Below are positions 43,454 through 52,475 of a stretch of DNA of 64,000 bases, piece by piece; positions within the stretch are counted from its first letter, which is position 1; each line of letters opens with the position of its first letter. This DNA is from CAZLMG01 sp964560765 (GTDB taxonomy: Bacteria > Bdellovibrionota_B > Oligoflexia > Oligoflexales > CAZLMG01): positions 62,001 to 126,000 of the forward strand of contig CAZLMG010000008.1 of the NCBI GenBank assembly GCA_964560765.1, given 5' to 3'. The position numbers and the translations under genes were made by a program. Below the pieces are notes generated by a model. That model was not told the DNA's origin, searched no databases, and worked only from the letters and a program-made list of their open reading frames with translations.

Positions 43454-45001
43454 ATGTCGGTGAACATTAAGGCTGTACTAGATCGGTTGGGGATCGCGGC
43501 GACGAACGCTCCTGTGTACACCGGTACCAAGACATTTGGAGCAAAGGACGGTGCTCAATTTCAGTCGTTTTCTCCGGTTGACGGAAAGTTGATTGCCTCT
43601 ACGGGCAAGGCTACCAAGCAAGACTACAATCAAGTCGTCGAAATTGCGCATAAGGCGTTCTTGGAGTGGCGCCAGGTTCCGGCGCCCAAGCGGGGCGAGA
43701 TTGTTCGTCAAATCGGCAATAAGCTGCGCGAGTTCAAGGAACCATTGGGTCAGCTCGTGTCTTACGAAATGGGCAAGTCCCTGCAGGAGGGCTTGGGCGA
43801 AGTTCAGGAGATGATCGACATCTGTGATTTTGCGGTCGGACTCTCTCGACAACTGCATGGTTTAACCATGCATAGCGAACGGCCAAAGCATCGCATGTAC
43901 GAGCAATGGCATCCACTTGGTGTCGTCGGAATTATCTCGGCATTCAACTTCCCGGTGGCTGTGTGGTCCTGGAATTCCATGCTGGCGGCGGTTTGTGGCG
44001 ATGTTTGCATTTGGAAGCCCTCCGAGAAGACTCCGCTTTGCGCTGTCGCCTGTAGCAACATCATTGCTCATGTGTTGCAAGAAAATGGCCTGCCCGAAGG
44101 TATCTTCTGCACCATTATCGGTGACGTCAGTGAAGTCGGTGAGCCGATGATTCACGATGAACGCGTTCCGCTAGTATCGGCGACGGGATCAACGCGTATG
44201 GGAAAACGTGTTGGCGAGGTGGTCGGTGGCCGTTTAGGTCGCTCGATTTTGGAGTTGGGGGGGAACAATGCAATCATCTTGACCGAGTCTGCCGACATGA
44301 AAATGGCTGTCCCCGGTATCGTCTTTGGTGCGGTAGGCACAGCTGGGCAACGCTGTACCACGACTCGTCGGCTAATTATCCATGCAAGCCAGTACGAGCG
44401 TGTCAAAGAAACTCTGTTGAAGGCTTATCAGAGCCTGAGAATTGGCGATCCGCTGGACGAAAAGAACCACGTCGGACCTCTGATTGACCGAGATGCCGTT
44501 GCTGCCATGCAGCGTGCGCTCGAGTCGGCCCAGAAAGCGGGTGGCAAAGTTCTTTATGGCGGTGAGGTACTAGATGGGGCTGCATATGCATCCGGCTGTT
44601 ACGTCCGTCCAGCATTAGTGGAAGCGCGCAATGATATGGCCATTGTGCAAGAAGAGACGTTTGCCCCCATTCTGTACATTATGAAGTATGAGGGTGATGT
44701 TGATACCGCGATCTCCATGCAGAACAATGTTCGCCAGGGACTTTCGTCGGCGGTGTTTACTTTGAATATGCGCGAGGCAGAGCAGTTCTTATCGCCATGG
44801 GGTTCCGATTGCGGCATCGCTAACGTCAATATTGGAACGTCGGGTGCGGAGATCGGTGGAGCGTTTGGCGGCGAGAAGGAAACCGGTGGTGGCCGCGAAT
44901 CTGGTTCCGATTCCTGGAAAGCTTATATGCGCCGTCAGACCAACACGATGAACTTTGGCAGTCAGCTGCCTTTGGCACAAGGTATCAAGTTTGAGTTGTA
45001 G
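43454..45001 (+). CDS. amaB: Aldehyde dehydrogenase, ALDH7/aminoadipate-semialdehyde (P6C) type
   Basis: 515 residues from ATG 43454, which has AAGGGG 6 nt upstream; ATG 43436 is the alternative. Family features: N-terminal Y-E-M-G-K-S-L-Q-E-G-L-G-E-V, S-A-F-N-F-P-V-A-V-W-S-W-N, W-K-P-S-E-K-T-P-L, L-E-L-G-G-N-N-A-I-I (Glu base), V-G-T-A-G-Q-R-C-T-T-T-R-R (catalytic Cys), E-T-F-A-P-I-L, and the ALDH7-specific N-V-N-I-G-T-S-G-A-E-I-G-G-A-F-G-G-E-K-E-T-G-G-G-R-E-S-G-S-D. ALDH7 members oxidise alpha-aminoadipate semialdehyde/piperideine-6-carboxylate in lysine breakdown. The substrate assignment is by family; the other lysine genes are absent. Confidence 0.9.
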   Translation: MSVNIKAVLDRLGIAATNAPVYTGTKTFGAKDGAQFQSFSPVDGKLIASTGKATKQDYNQVVEIAHKAFLEWRQVPAPKRGEIVRQIGNKLREFKEPLGQLVSYEMGKSLQEGLGEVQEMIDICDFAVGLSRQLHGLTMHSERPKHRMYEQWHPLGVVGIISAFNFPVAVWSWNSMLAAVCGDVCIWKPSEKTPLCAVACSNIIAHVLQENGLPEGIFCTIIGDVSEVGEPMIHDERVPLVSATGSTRMGKRVGEVVGGRLGRSILELGGNNAIILTESADMKMAVPGIVFGAVGTAGQRCTTTRRLIIHASQYERVKETLLKAYQSLRIGDPLDEKNHVGPLIDRDAVAAMQRALESAQKAGGKVLYGGEVLDGAAYASGCYVRPALVEARNDMAIVQEETFAPILYIMKYEGDVDTAISMQNNVRQGLSSAVFTLNMREAEQFLSPWGSDCGIANVNIGTSGAEIGGAFGGEKETGGGRESGSDSWKAYMRRQTNTMNFGSQLPLAQGIKFEL

Positions 45002-46202
45002 CAGCTGCGGGAGTGCTTACGCGGCGTAACCGTAGAGATACGAGCGCCGCGATAGCAATCATGCCAGAGGAAACATAAAAGGGAACCGCCGGCCAGATTT
45101 CAAAGAGTGGCCCCGCCATGGCAGGGCCAATTACTCGTCCCAGCGAAGATATGGACTGATTCAGCCCGAGAATTCCACCTTGAGCATCTTCGTCCGAGGA
45201 CAAGGACAGAAGGCTCGTCGAACTGGGATTGTATAGTCCCTTGCCAATGGCCAAGGTCGCGGCGCAAAACAGCATCTTGCTCATCGAGCTGCCGTCAATC
45301 AAGGCAGGCACTGCTGCCATGGCTAAAACCATCAAAACCAGACCGATTCGAAAGATCTGAACTTCGCCAAGCCGGCGCGTCAGCGGCCCAATGAGCCCAC
45401 CTTGGATCACAATCGCGACGATTCCCACAACGACCAGAAAGTACGAAGTGAGCTCTGTGGCTCGCCGTACGTGTTCGGGTAATGTTGTGTCGCTAGACCC
45501 AAGCCATTGATGCGCAATGAATAGGCCGACAATCTGCTCCATCATGGCGAAGGCGGCAATTGTGACGAGAGTCGTGATGAAAATCTCAGCAACATTCATG
45601 TGGCGACAGGCGGACCTAAGCGACTGAAAGTCCATAGGCGCGCGGAACAAAGGAGCGTCCTTAGTTGCTGTGCGCAGCGTTTCCGGCAAAAGCCTATAAG
45701 CCATCACCAAGTTTACCGCTCCCAATGCTGCTGCGGCGAATGCAGGTGCCGCCGGAGATACTTGTCCTAGAATTCCTCCAATAGCAGGCCCAAGAACAAA
45801 TCCCAGTCCAAATGCAGCGCCGATGAGTCCCATGGCCTTGGCTCGTTCATTGCGTTCAGAAATGTCGGACATGATGGCTTGTGCGGTACCTAGGTTAGCA
45901 TTGCCAAAACCTGCCAGCATTCGTGCCGCGAGTAACATGCCAAGTGATGTGGCCAGCCCAAAAATCACGTGGCCGACGATGCTAATCGCAACGCTGAACA
46001 AGACGATGGGACGCCGTCCAACGCGATCGGAAAGGCGACCCCAAAAAGGTGCAAATAGAAATTGCATGAATGAGTATGACGCACCGAGCAGGGTTACCAT
46101 CGTCGGTGACGCGCCAAAGGATTCCGCAAAAAAGGGCTGAATGGGAATGATGATGCCAAAACCAAGCAGGTCCAGGAAGATGGTCAAAAACGCCACCAGC
46201 AT
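44985..46202 (-). CDS. MFS transporter (TetA/drug-efflux-like)
   Basis: 405 residues, about twelve hydrophobic segments. The N-terminal L-D-L-L-G-F-G-I-I-I-P motif and the cytoplasmic loop W-G-R-L-S-D-R-V-G-R-R-P-I (motif A) place it in the DHA1/TetA branch; segment 4 has A-R-M-L-A-G-F-G-N-A-N and segment 5 G-L-I-G-A-A-F-G-L-G-F-V-L-G-P-A-I-G-G (motif C, antiporter signature). It probably exports a small molecule with proton exchange; the substrate is unknown. Its 3' end overlaps the aldehyde dehydrogenase gene tail to tail by 17 nt. The ApaG-domain gene lies 29 nt upstream on the same strand. Confidence 0.92.
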   Translation of the reverse strand: MLVAFLTIFLDLLGFGIIIPIQPFFAESFGASPTMVTLLGASYSFMQFLFAPFWGRLSDRVGRRPIVLFSVAISIVGHVIFGLATSLGMLLAARMLAGFGNANLGTAQAIMSDISERNERAKAMGLIGAAFGLGFVLGPAIGGILGQVSPAAPAFAAAALGAVNLVMAYRLLPETLRTATKDAPLFRAPMDFQSLRSACRHMNVAEIFITTLVTIAAFAMMEQIVGLFIAHQWLGSSDTTLPEHVRRATELTSYFLVVVGIVAIVIQGGLIGPLTRRLGEVQIFRIGLVLMVLAMAAVPALIDGSSMSKMLFCAATLAIGKGLYNPSSTSLLSLSSDEDAQGGILGLNQSISSLGRVIGPAMAGPLFEIWPAVPFYVSSGMIAIAALVSLRLRRVSTPAAATTQT

Positions 46203-46231
46203 GGGTTTTCCAGAGACTGGCTTCGATGGTT

Positions 46232-46630
46232 TCAGTGGATCACCGCTTTTGCAAACATGGATACAAGAGATACGGGCGGAATCTTTACCCTAATGGTTTG
46301 GTTGTCCTCAGTTAAAAATTCAATGACCCCGGTCAGCATGCCATAGGGAGAGCCGATGGCGAAATGGCTGGAAAATTGAAAATCCTCGCCGGGATTAACG
46401 ATCGTGCGCGCCTTTGTCTTGAGTGGGCTGGAAAATTCCCGAGTTCCACCATTGGCTTCAAAGCAATTCCATGTGCGGCGAACTGGTCGCAGTTGAAATG
46501 CAGTTCGGTTCTTGACGGTCGCAACATATCGCCAGCGATATACACCGGCAGCCGGATCCGAGCCGTCCAAAGTAAATTCAGGTACGACACTCGCTGCAAT
46601 GTCGGATAGAACGTCTTCATGCTGCAGCAT
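46232..46630 (-). CDS. apaG: ApaG-domain protein
   Basis: 132 residues from ATG 46630 (CGGGAG 6 nt upstream), close to the 125 of E. coli ApaG; a further in-frame start 51 nt up adds residues without counterpart. Fibronectin-III-like beta pattern: Y-R-W-R-Y-V-A-T-V-K-N-R-T, Q-L-R-P-V-R-R-T-W, V-N-P-G-E-D-F-Q-F-S-S-H, P-Y-G-M-L-T-G-V-I-E-F and I-P-P-V-S-L. The usual G-x-G-V-V-G-x-Q-P loop is missing, so this is a diverged member. ApaG is linked with Co/Mg resistance and binds pyrophosphate compounds, but its role is not settled. Confidence 0.7.
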   Translation of the reverse strand: MLQHEDVLSDIAASVVPEFTLDGSDPAAGVYRWRYVATVKNRTAFQLRPVRRTWNCFEANGGTREFSSPLKTKARTIVNPGEDFQFSSHFAIGSPYGMLTGVIEFLTEDNQTIRVKIPPVSLVSMFAKAVIH

Positions 46631-46828
46631 CGATAACTCCCGCAGAAGAATCAAAAAACAACCATTTTGCCTAACGGTCATGGCATATTAGCACTAACAT
46701 CGCGTCCCGTCCTGTGGCAACCGCGGCAGATAAAACTAAGCAATTACGGGTATTTGCCGAAAACTACGGAGGTCATACGACGATTTCTGGAACTCGACTT
46801 GCGAGGCTTTGTGTCCCACTGGACCTCC

Positions 46829-47830
46829 ATGCAGTGGTTCTTGGTTGTGCTGGCGACAGTGTTGTCCGGCTGCGCACAACAGTGTCGATCCAACCAGCAT
46901 GGAAAGACGACGCTGCTGCCGGTTACACTGCGCCTGAACTGGACTCTCTATGGTGAGCATGCACCATTTTTTGTTGCGCGTGCATTGGGATTCTATCGCG
47001 ACCAAGGTCTTGAGGTTGAGATCACGGAGGGTAGCGGCTCAGCAACGACGGTAAAGTTAGTGAGCGACGACAAGAGTCAATTTGGATACGCCAGCGCAGA
47101 TGCTGTGCTCAAAGGCATTGAGCTTGGTATGCCAGTTCGAATTATCGCCGTACTCGCGCAGAAAAATCCCCAGGCGCTCGTGTTTCGCGCGGATCGTCCT
47201 CTGAAATCGCTGAAAGACATGAAGTCGCGCCGAATTGGTGTGACCTCTGGTGACGCAAATAGCCAGCTCTTTCCTGCGCTGCTTTATGCCTTGAAATTAG
47301 AGCCGAGTGACGTTGAACAAGTGCTGCTACATTCTCCTCGCGCCAAAGAGGATGCTCTGATGCGCGGATCCATCGATGCATTTCTCGGATTCTATGTCGA
47401 CCAGCCACCGCGCATGGAGTTTGAGTACAAGGTTGACTTAGATTGGCTGCCTTTGGCAGATGCAGGAATCAATACGCTTAGCTCTTCGCTGATAACGTCA
47501 CACAAGTTACTGCGCGACAATCCTGATCTGGTGCGTAGCTTTGTTCGAGCATCGCAAATGGGCGTGCAGTACATGCGACGAAACCCGGCGGCAGCGGCGA
47601 AAATACTCTCAGATAATGCCAGTCAAATTCCACTGGAGCTGGCTGTGCAATTGGTCAAGCTTGCCAACGAGCTGCATCACACTGAGCGCACATCAGAAAA
47701 GCCAATTGGCTGGGTAGATGAACGGGACTGGGCAGATTCTCTGCAGCTGCTAAAGCAATACACAGGCCTAAATCTCACATCCGAGCAGGCCCGCGCCTAC
47801 ACCAACGAATTCATCGCGGAGGTCCTGTGA
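46829..47830 (+). CDS. NMT1/SsuA-type substrate-binding lipoprotein
   Basis: 333 residues from ATG 46829, giving a lipoprotein signal ending V-L-S-G-C; the frame is open upstream but lacks signal character there. The fold is the NMT1/ThiY/SsuA periplasmic binding protein: L-R-L-N-W-T-L-Y-G-E-H-A-P-F-F-V-A-R-A-L-G-F-Y, E-G-S-G-S-A-T-T-V-K-L-V, F-G-Y-A-S-A-D-A-V, R-I-G-V-T-S-G-D-A-N-S-Q, and A-F-L-G-F-Y-V-D-Q-P-P. Relatives bind sulphonates, nitrate, taurine or thiamine precursors for an ABC importer. No permease or ATPase gene is nearby; instead the GTGA overlap couples it to a dCACHE-SpoIIE phosphatase, so it may act as a sensor subunit (inference). Confidence 0.87.
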   Translation: MQWFLVVLATVLSGCAQQCRSNQHGKTTLLPVTLRLNWTLYGEHAPFFVARALGFYRDQGLEVEITEGSGSATTVKLVSDDKSQFGYASADAVLKGIELGMPVRIIAVLAQKNPQALVFRADRPLKSLKDMKSRRIGVTSGDANSQLFPALLYALKLEPSDVEQVLLHSPRAKEDALMRGSIDAFLGFYVDQPPRMEFEYKVDLDWLPLADAGINTLSSSLITSHKLLRDNPDLVRSFVRASQMGVQYMRRNPAAAAKILSDNASQIPLELAVQLVKLANELHHTERTSEKPIGWVDERDWADSLQLLKQYTGLNLTSEQARAYTNEFIAEVL

Positions 47831-49596
47831 GACTAATGCGCGGTTGGATTCGTTTGATGAACTGGCGGCAAATGACCCCTCTCTTGTTTCTCATCCCTGC
47901 CGTTGCCCTCGCCTACATTGCGACCGCAAAACTACGGACGGCGTTTGTCGATCTTGAGCATGAGGCATTGCTGGCAGCTGCGAACCGCGTTTCTGCAGCC
48001 GTCGACGGCTATCTGAAGAGTAACTTGGATGCCATTGCTGCAGAGTCTAGGCTGCCAACATTTGCAGAGATTGCCGCGGCATCACAGAAGTCTAGTCTGA
48101 GTCCCTCCGTGCGCGCGGAAGGACTTCGGTTGCTGACTGGATTAAGGGCAAAGAGTGATCTATACATTTCCGCGTATGGATTGCTCGATAGGGGCGGCCG
48201 CGTACTGGTAGACACGAATGCAAATCGCGTGGGAATAAGAGAGAAGTTAGCCGCTGTTGATGGTCCTGCGAACGGTGGGCGGCCCACAGTGACTTCGATT
48301 GTCTGGGATGCTTCTGGAGCGGCGTACTTTGCGTTTGTTAGCCCGGTTCGCGGTCGACAGGGTGCCGTAGTCGGGTACTTAAGGGTCATTTACGGTGCGG
48401 CCGTGTTACAGCAATTCGTTGCCGAGAATCACGCTTTGGTCGGGTCCGAATCGTTTGCTGTGCTGACAGACGAGGATGGGTACTATCTTGGCAATAGCCG
48501 AAACCCAAACTCCATTTCGCTGCCTATGAATCCATACGAGGACTTTGTTGGCCTCGTGCGTGGCCCCGAGGCGCGCCTACAACAGAAGCCGTGGACCGCT
48601 CAGTACTTGATGCCGCAGGCCGTGCTTGATCAGCGCGTGGCATCACGTATGGGTGAGGCGGCCATTATATTTAGCATCCTGACCATAGTCATTGGCCTGA
48701 TGGCTCTTGCTGGGTTGAGAATTCTGCGTCGACTTCGATTGCGTGAGCTTGAGTTGACACAGGCGAAGGTACAGGTCGAGGAGGCTCTGGGACGGGAAAT
48801 GCGAGCCGCACAGCAAGTGGAGCGAGATCTGGAGTTGGGCCGAATTGTGCAGGAGGCTTTGCATGCGAGGCCAAAACTACCGACATCCATTAGCGTCGAT
48901 TGCTACGCGACAGCGGCGCAGTTTGTCTCTGGGGATACTTACTTCTTGCACTATGACGAAAAGCGTCGCGTATTCACCACGCTCCTTCACGATTTGACGG
49001 GCCATGGCATTCAAGCGGCCCTAAAAGCGTCGGCATGTCAGATGATCGCCCGCAGCATTTGGGCGCGGCGTTGGGAGTTGGGGCAGGATCCGGCGCAGGC
49101 ATTTCGATTATACGACGAAGAGGTTAAGCGCTTTACTCGCGATCTTGGCGAGGTGAATGAGCTCAATGCATTTCTGGGCGTTGAGTTAGAAGAGGAAACT
49201 GGCAAGCTGCAATTATTTCGCTCGAACTATACCCCGCCTATTCTGGTTCGACCGTATGGTGGGAAGTGGCTTCGGGAATTAGGGATGGCCAGCAATCATT
49301 GGAAGGCACAGGTTGTTCAAATTCCACAGATGGCCATACACACGATTCAGCTGGATCATGGATCGCTGATCATTCTACTCAGTGACGGTATCATGGAATC
49401 CAGTCGTGCAGAAGCCAAGCTCGTTCGGCATTTGCAGGACGCCATTGCCGCAGACCAGGAAACATGTACCCCTCCTGCAGTGAGCGAACTGATCCGCCAC
49501 TGGCGTCAGTCCCGCACTGGCGTGATGGTTGATGATCAAACGGTAATCGTCATTCAATGGCGCCCCCAGTCCGGGGGCGTTCAGGTGGCGAGTTAG
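47827..49596 (+). CDS. Membrane dCACHE-type sensor with SpoIIE (PP2C) phosphatase output
   Basis: 589 residues from GTG 47827 (GGAGG 4 nt upstream). Transmembrane segment at ~17-34, a ~240-residue periplasmic part with a CACHE-like core (Y-G-L-L-D-R-G-G-R-V-L-V-D-T-N), a second segment at ~278-300, a helical linker (L-R-E-L-E-L-T-Q-A-K-V-Q-V-E-E-A), and a PP2C/SpoIIE domain: F-V-S-G-D-T-Y-F, L-L-H-D-L-T-G-H-G-I-Q-A-A-L, S-N-Y-T-P-P-I-L, L-L-S-D-G-I-M-E-S, D-D-Q-T-V-I-V-I. The metal Asp residues appear retained, though the common S-G-D-F-Y-D is S-G-D-T-Y-F. It should dephosphorylate an anti-sigma antagonist or similar partner, none of which is encoded here. Confidence 0.88.
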   Translation: MRLMRGWIRLMNWRQMTPLLFLIPAVALAYIATAKLRTAFVDLEHEALLAAANRVSAAVDGYLKSNLDAIAAESRLPTFAEIAAASQKSSLSPSVRAEGLRLLTGLRAKSDLYISAYGLLDRGGRVLVDTNANRVGIREKLAAVDGPANGGRPTVTSIVWDASGAAYFAFVSPVRGRQGAVVGYLRVIYGAAVLQQFVAENHALVGSESFAVLTDEDGYYLGNSRNPNSISLPMNPYEDFVGLVRGPEARLQQKPWTAQYLMPQAVLDQRVASRMGEAAIIFSILTIVIGLMALAGLRILRRLRLRELELTQAKVQVEEALGREMRAAQQVERDLELGRIVQEALHARPKLPTSISVDCYATAAQFVSGDTYFLHYDEKRRVFTTLLHDLTGHGIQAALKASACQMIARSIWARRWELGQDPAQAFRLYDEEVKRFTRDLGEVNELNAFLGVELEEETGKLQLFRSNYTPPILVRPYGGKWLRELGMASNHWKAQVVQIPQMAIHTIQLDHGSLIILLSDGIMESSRAEAKLVRHLQDAIAADQETCTPPAVSELIRHWRQSRTGVMVDDQTVIVIQWRPQSGGVQVAS

Positions 49597-49605
49597 ATCT
49601 TTCCT

Positions 49606-50934
49606 CTATTTGCGCTCAAACACGTCAAATTTAATCTTGAACTGATCTTGCTCCGGACCCTTGTCCATGGGTAGGATGAGTGCTGCTGGCGACAACAAAC
49701 CCGTTGGGGCAATTACCGTTTCGTCGACGAGGGCGAAGGTATTGCCGAGTGGATCCTGTTCATCATTGATCAAAATGTGGAGGCCCGCCGCGCGCACAGT
49801 GCCAGTTGGTAGCGTGATGCGTGGGTTCTTGAACTTATAGCTGAAGTCATCAAATCTGCTGACCTCCACTTCGAGCTTGCCGCCTGCTCCGCCAGGCAAA
49901 CTATCCAATGGAAATGTTAGCTTCTGGCCTCGCAAACGATAGTTGGGGATACCTTCGGTGAAAGTCGTGTCGTTCGTTACAGCCACCAGATCAACCATGG
50001 AGCCATCTTCGCGCTCGCGAATCGTCAGCGTGTGCATTCCTTGCGTCAGATTAAACGTCAGAACCGTATTGTTGGCCGCAGCATTTTTTGCGGAATCCCA
50101 CTGATACTCCGCGCCAGTCACAGGTATGTTCCAGGTAAACACAGTGCCATTGTCCATGCGAATATAGAAGGCGTTGGAGTCTGCGTCTGGGCCACGAACT
50201 GAGGCGAAAACACGATATGTCCCTGCCTGGGCAATTTCGAAAGTATACACGACAACTCCGGCGGCAGCATCGGCTGCAGCTCGCACTGCGCCATTGTTAT
50301 CTGGACTTCCGACGACCATACCTCCTGATCGACCTACCACGGTCGTGCTGGTAAAGGTGTTCATGACAGAGCCGGACTCGGCCTCGAAAACAACGGTTCC
50401 AACTGGGACGGTTTCATCCTCGAAAAGTACAGAATCGGCAAGTTTCAGCGAGCCTGTCACCAACGTTGGTGTTGGCGCACCTTCGGCATCTTCCAGTAGT
50501 TGAAACCAGGCTTCCAGGGCGGCTAGCATCTCGTCCGCGTTTGCATTGCAATCCGACCAGCAGTTGTGATTATCGGTTCGCAGACGCTGAACGAGGCGCG
50601 ATTGCTCCAGATCGCGCTTGTCCACCTTCTTTGCATCCATCACGGCAGCATGGGCGACGGCTGCGTCTGGTGCGGCAATAAAGGGTGCCGCAAAGTCTTG
50701 ATGGCAGCCCACGCAATTTGTGCGCAGGAGCGAGAAGGTCGTTTGTTCGAAGGCTTCCGCCGAAGTGATGGCGTCACCATCCGCAGGTAGTGCATCGGCA
50801 TCATTCTCGTCTTCAGGCTCTGGCTGTGGTGCAGCATAGCTCCGCGTTACCAACTCACTGCCGCATCCGACGAAGCTGGTGCTGATGAATACGACAATTG
50901 TGCCGGATGCAAGCATCCTAAATAAGCGTGTCAT
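49606..50934 (-). CDS. Lipoprotein with one cytochrome c motif and a CBM6/malectin-like domain
   Basis: 442 residues. Lipobox F-V-G-C (Cys24), then an acidic linker, then a c-type haem site C74-x-x-C77-H78 (N-C-V-G-C-H-Q-D-F) in a ~90-residue helical cytochrome-like part. From ~175 a jelly-roll-like domain follows: V-V-F-E-A-E-S-G, Y-T-F-E-I-A-Q-A-G-T-Y-R-V-F-A-S-V-R-G-P, L-N-like T-F-N-L-T-Q-G-M-H-T-L-T-I-R-E-R-E-D-G, a pattern typical of CBM6/malectin carbohydrate-binding modules. The rest (~330-442) is beta-rich and unknown. It is the last gene of the minus-strand cytochrome/DUF1501 cluster. Strong SD (GGAGG). Confidence 0.75.
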   Translation of the reverse strand: MTRLFRMLASGTIVVFISTSFVGCGSELVTRSYAAPQPEPEDENDADALPADGDAITSAEAFEQTTFSLLRTNCVGCHQDFAAPFIAAPDAAVAHAAVMDAKKVDKRDLEQSRLVQRLRTDNHNCWSDCNANADEMLAALEAWFQLLEDAEGAPTPTLVTGSLKLADSVLFEDETVPVGTVVFEAESGSVMNTFTSTTVVGRSGGMVVGSPDNNGAVRAAADAAAGVVVYTFEIAQAGTYRVFASVRGPDADSNAFYIRMDNGTVFTWNIPVTGAEYQWDSAKNAAANNTVLTFNLTQGMHTLTIREREDGSMVDLVAVTNDTTFTEGIPNYRLRGQKLTFPLDSLPGGAGGKLEVEVSRFDDFSYKFKNPRITLPTGTVRAAGLHILINDEQDPLGNTFALVDETVIAPTGLLSPAALILPMDKGPEQDQFKIKFDVFERK

Positions 50935-50974
50935 AACCCCTATTCCTCCAGTATGACGGGGCGGTACTTAACTC

Positions 50975-52435
50975 TCAACGGAGCTTAGAAAAAGCTAGGT
51001 ACTGATCTAAATCGCTACCGAAAGGGTCAGTTCCAACAACCTTTGCTAAATCTCCTTCGCGTCCATGCAGTGCCAGGTAATTGGCGACGACTGCTTTTGC
51101 CAAACTGTCGACGTTGTTGCTGATTTTGGTAGCTGTCTCATCCACGCTGGCGGCGTCCTTGAAATGTCCAATCTGCCGTCCCGACTTGCGCATCTCGGGT
51201 CGTCCATCCGCCTTGTAGACCAGAGCAAACGACGATGAGCGAATACTGCTGTCCGAAGTCCAGCTGCCTTTGCCGCGACCACCGGCTGAACCGTCGATGG
51301 CACCACTGCTCGCTACACCACCATCCGAGAAAACATAGATCATCAAGTCTTGTCCTTTTGCGGCCGCTAGCTGCAGTGCCTTACCAATCATAAGGCCAGC
51401 GCGAAGATCCTGCGCCTCGCCGGTAGATCGATTGCCAGTGTGGTAGTCATAGCCACCCATTTGCACGGTGCCAGCACCAGCAGCCCCATCTAAAACGAGT
51501 TTGGCAATGGTGGCGACTTTTGCCTCGTCGGCATTGGCAAGGTTTGTGAAGATGGGGGTCACGGCGGTGTCGCGCTGTGGGTTAAGGTTCTGCTCCGAGT
51601 ACTGATTGAGCAGTGCTGCGCTATTGACGTAGCCGCACTGGATGAGATCGGCTACTTGCTGCGGCAGATCTTTCTGCTGAAACTTGGCTAATTGTCCCGC
51701 ACTCATGCGCTCTGCTGCTTTCAGTACCTTTTCGGCACCTGTGGAGTTCAACAGCGTAGCTAGCGTTCCTAAGTCCACAAGTCCGACAGCATCGGTCGGG
51801 CGATTGATGGGCACTGGTGTCGCGGCCGGGTTGATCGATTCACGAGGCGCGCGGGAGTTGCCGCCAGATTCCGAGTTCTGCGTACCAAGAAGTTGTGTCA
51901 GTTCGCCTTTGAGGCCGGCCTTGTTCACCCAGTACATGGGGTTGTGTGGATTGTTACCGGTATCGTCGCCGCTGATGGCGCAGAACAGAACGCCTTCGAC
52001 GTTGGCACGAGTAGTTGCCGTTGTTGTTTGCAGAATACCGCGAAGGATGCCGCTATCGGGGTGAAAAGCCAAGCCAAGCTCCGTATTTGGAGCCATGTTT
52101 CGCGGGTGAAATCCGTCGGGCAAACCAAGGGTGCTATAGTTTGTTAGAAAATCCATCTGGCCACCCTGCTTACCAACGATGACGTTGGATCCGGCAAGAT
52201 TGGCGCCGCCTGCTAAGTCAAAGGCTAAAAATGAAGCCATGCGATTGGCACCAGTCGCGGCACCGGTGGAACAGTTAGGTGCGGCGTGGGCGCTCCGTGT
52301 TAACAGCGACAAGATTCCCGGTGTCGCCGCCAGTGTCGCCAGGCTTATATAACCCTGCGATAGAAAGTCACGACGCGATCGCAGCTTGTGGCCTTCGAGT
52401 CTGAGGGGATTCAGCTTCTTGTTTTGGTCGCTCAT
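50975..52435 (-). CDS. Tat-exported DUF1501-like protein
   Basis: 486 residues. A twin-arginine signal (S20-R-R-D-F-L, then a moderately hydrophobic stretch ending S-A-H-A-A-P) indicates folded export. The body has the pattern of DUF1501 proteins, sulphatase-fold relatives often co-encoded with cytochrome c-containing DUF1552/1588/1592 proteins: a G-G-A-N strand near the start of the mature part, G-G-Y-D-Y-H-T-G near 310, and D-L-M-I-Y-V-F-S-D-G-G near 365. The classical sulphatase nucleophile motif C/S-x-P-x-R is not evident, so enzymatic activity is uncertain. It follows the 52476-53192 lipoprotein gene by 40 nt. Confidence 0.65.
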   Translation of the reverse strand: MSDQNKKLNPLRLEGHKLRSRRDFLSQGYISLATLAATPGILSLLTRSAHAAPNCSTGAATGANRMASFLAFDLAGGANLAGSNVIVGKQGGQMDFLTNYSTLGLPDGFHPRNMAPNTELGLAFHPDSGILRGILQTTTATTRANVEGVLFCAISGDDTGNNPHNPMYWVNKAGLKGELTQLLGTQNSESGGNSRAPRESINPAATPVPINRPTDAVGLVDLGTLATLLNSTGAEKVLKAAERMSAGQLAKFQQKDLPQQVADLIQCGYVNSAALLNQYSEQNLNPQRDTAVTPIFTNLANADEAKVATIAKLVLDGAAGAGTVQMGGYDYHTGNRSTGEAQDLRAGLMIGKALQLAAAKGQDLMIYVFSDGGVASSGAIDGSAGGRGKGSWTSDSSIRSSSFALVYKADGRPEMRKSGRQIGHFKDAASVDETATKISNNVDSLAKAVVANYLALHGREGDLAKVVGTDPFGSDLDQYLAFSKLR

Positions 52436-52475
52436 ATCTATATCCTCTAAAAAGTTTACTTAACTCGATTGAATC

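Noticed and set aside
49561..49579. Hairpin CGCCCCC/GGGGGCG near the end of the phosphatase gene
   Set aside because: Perfect 7-bp stem but inside the coding sequence and without a T-run; probably chance in a GC-rich stretch, though it could act as a weak terminator.
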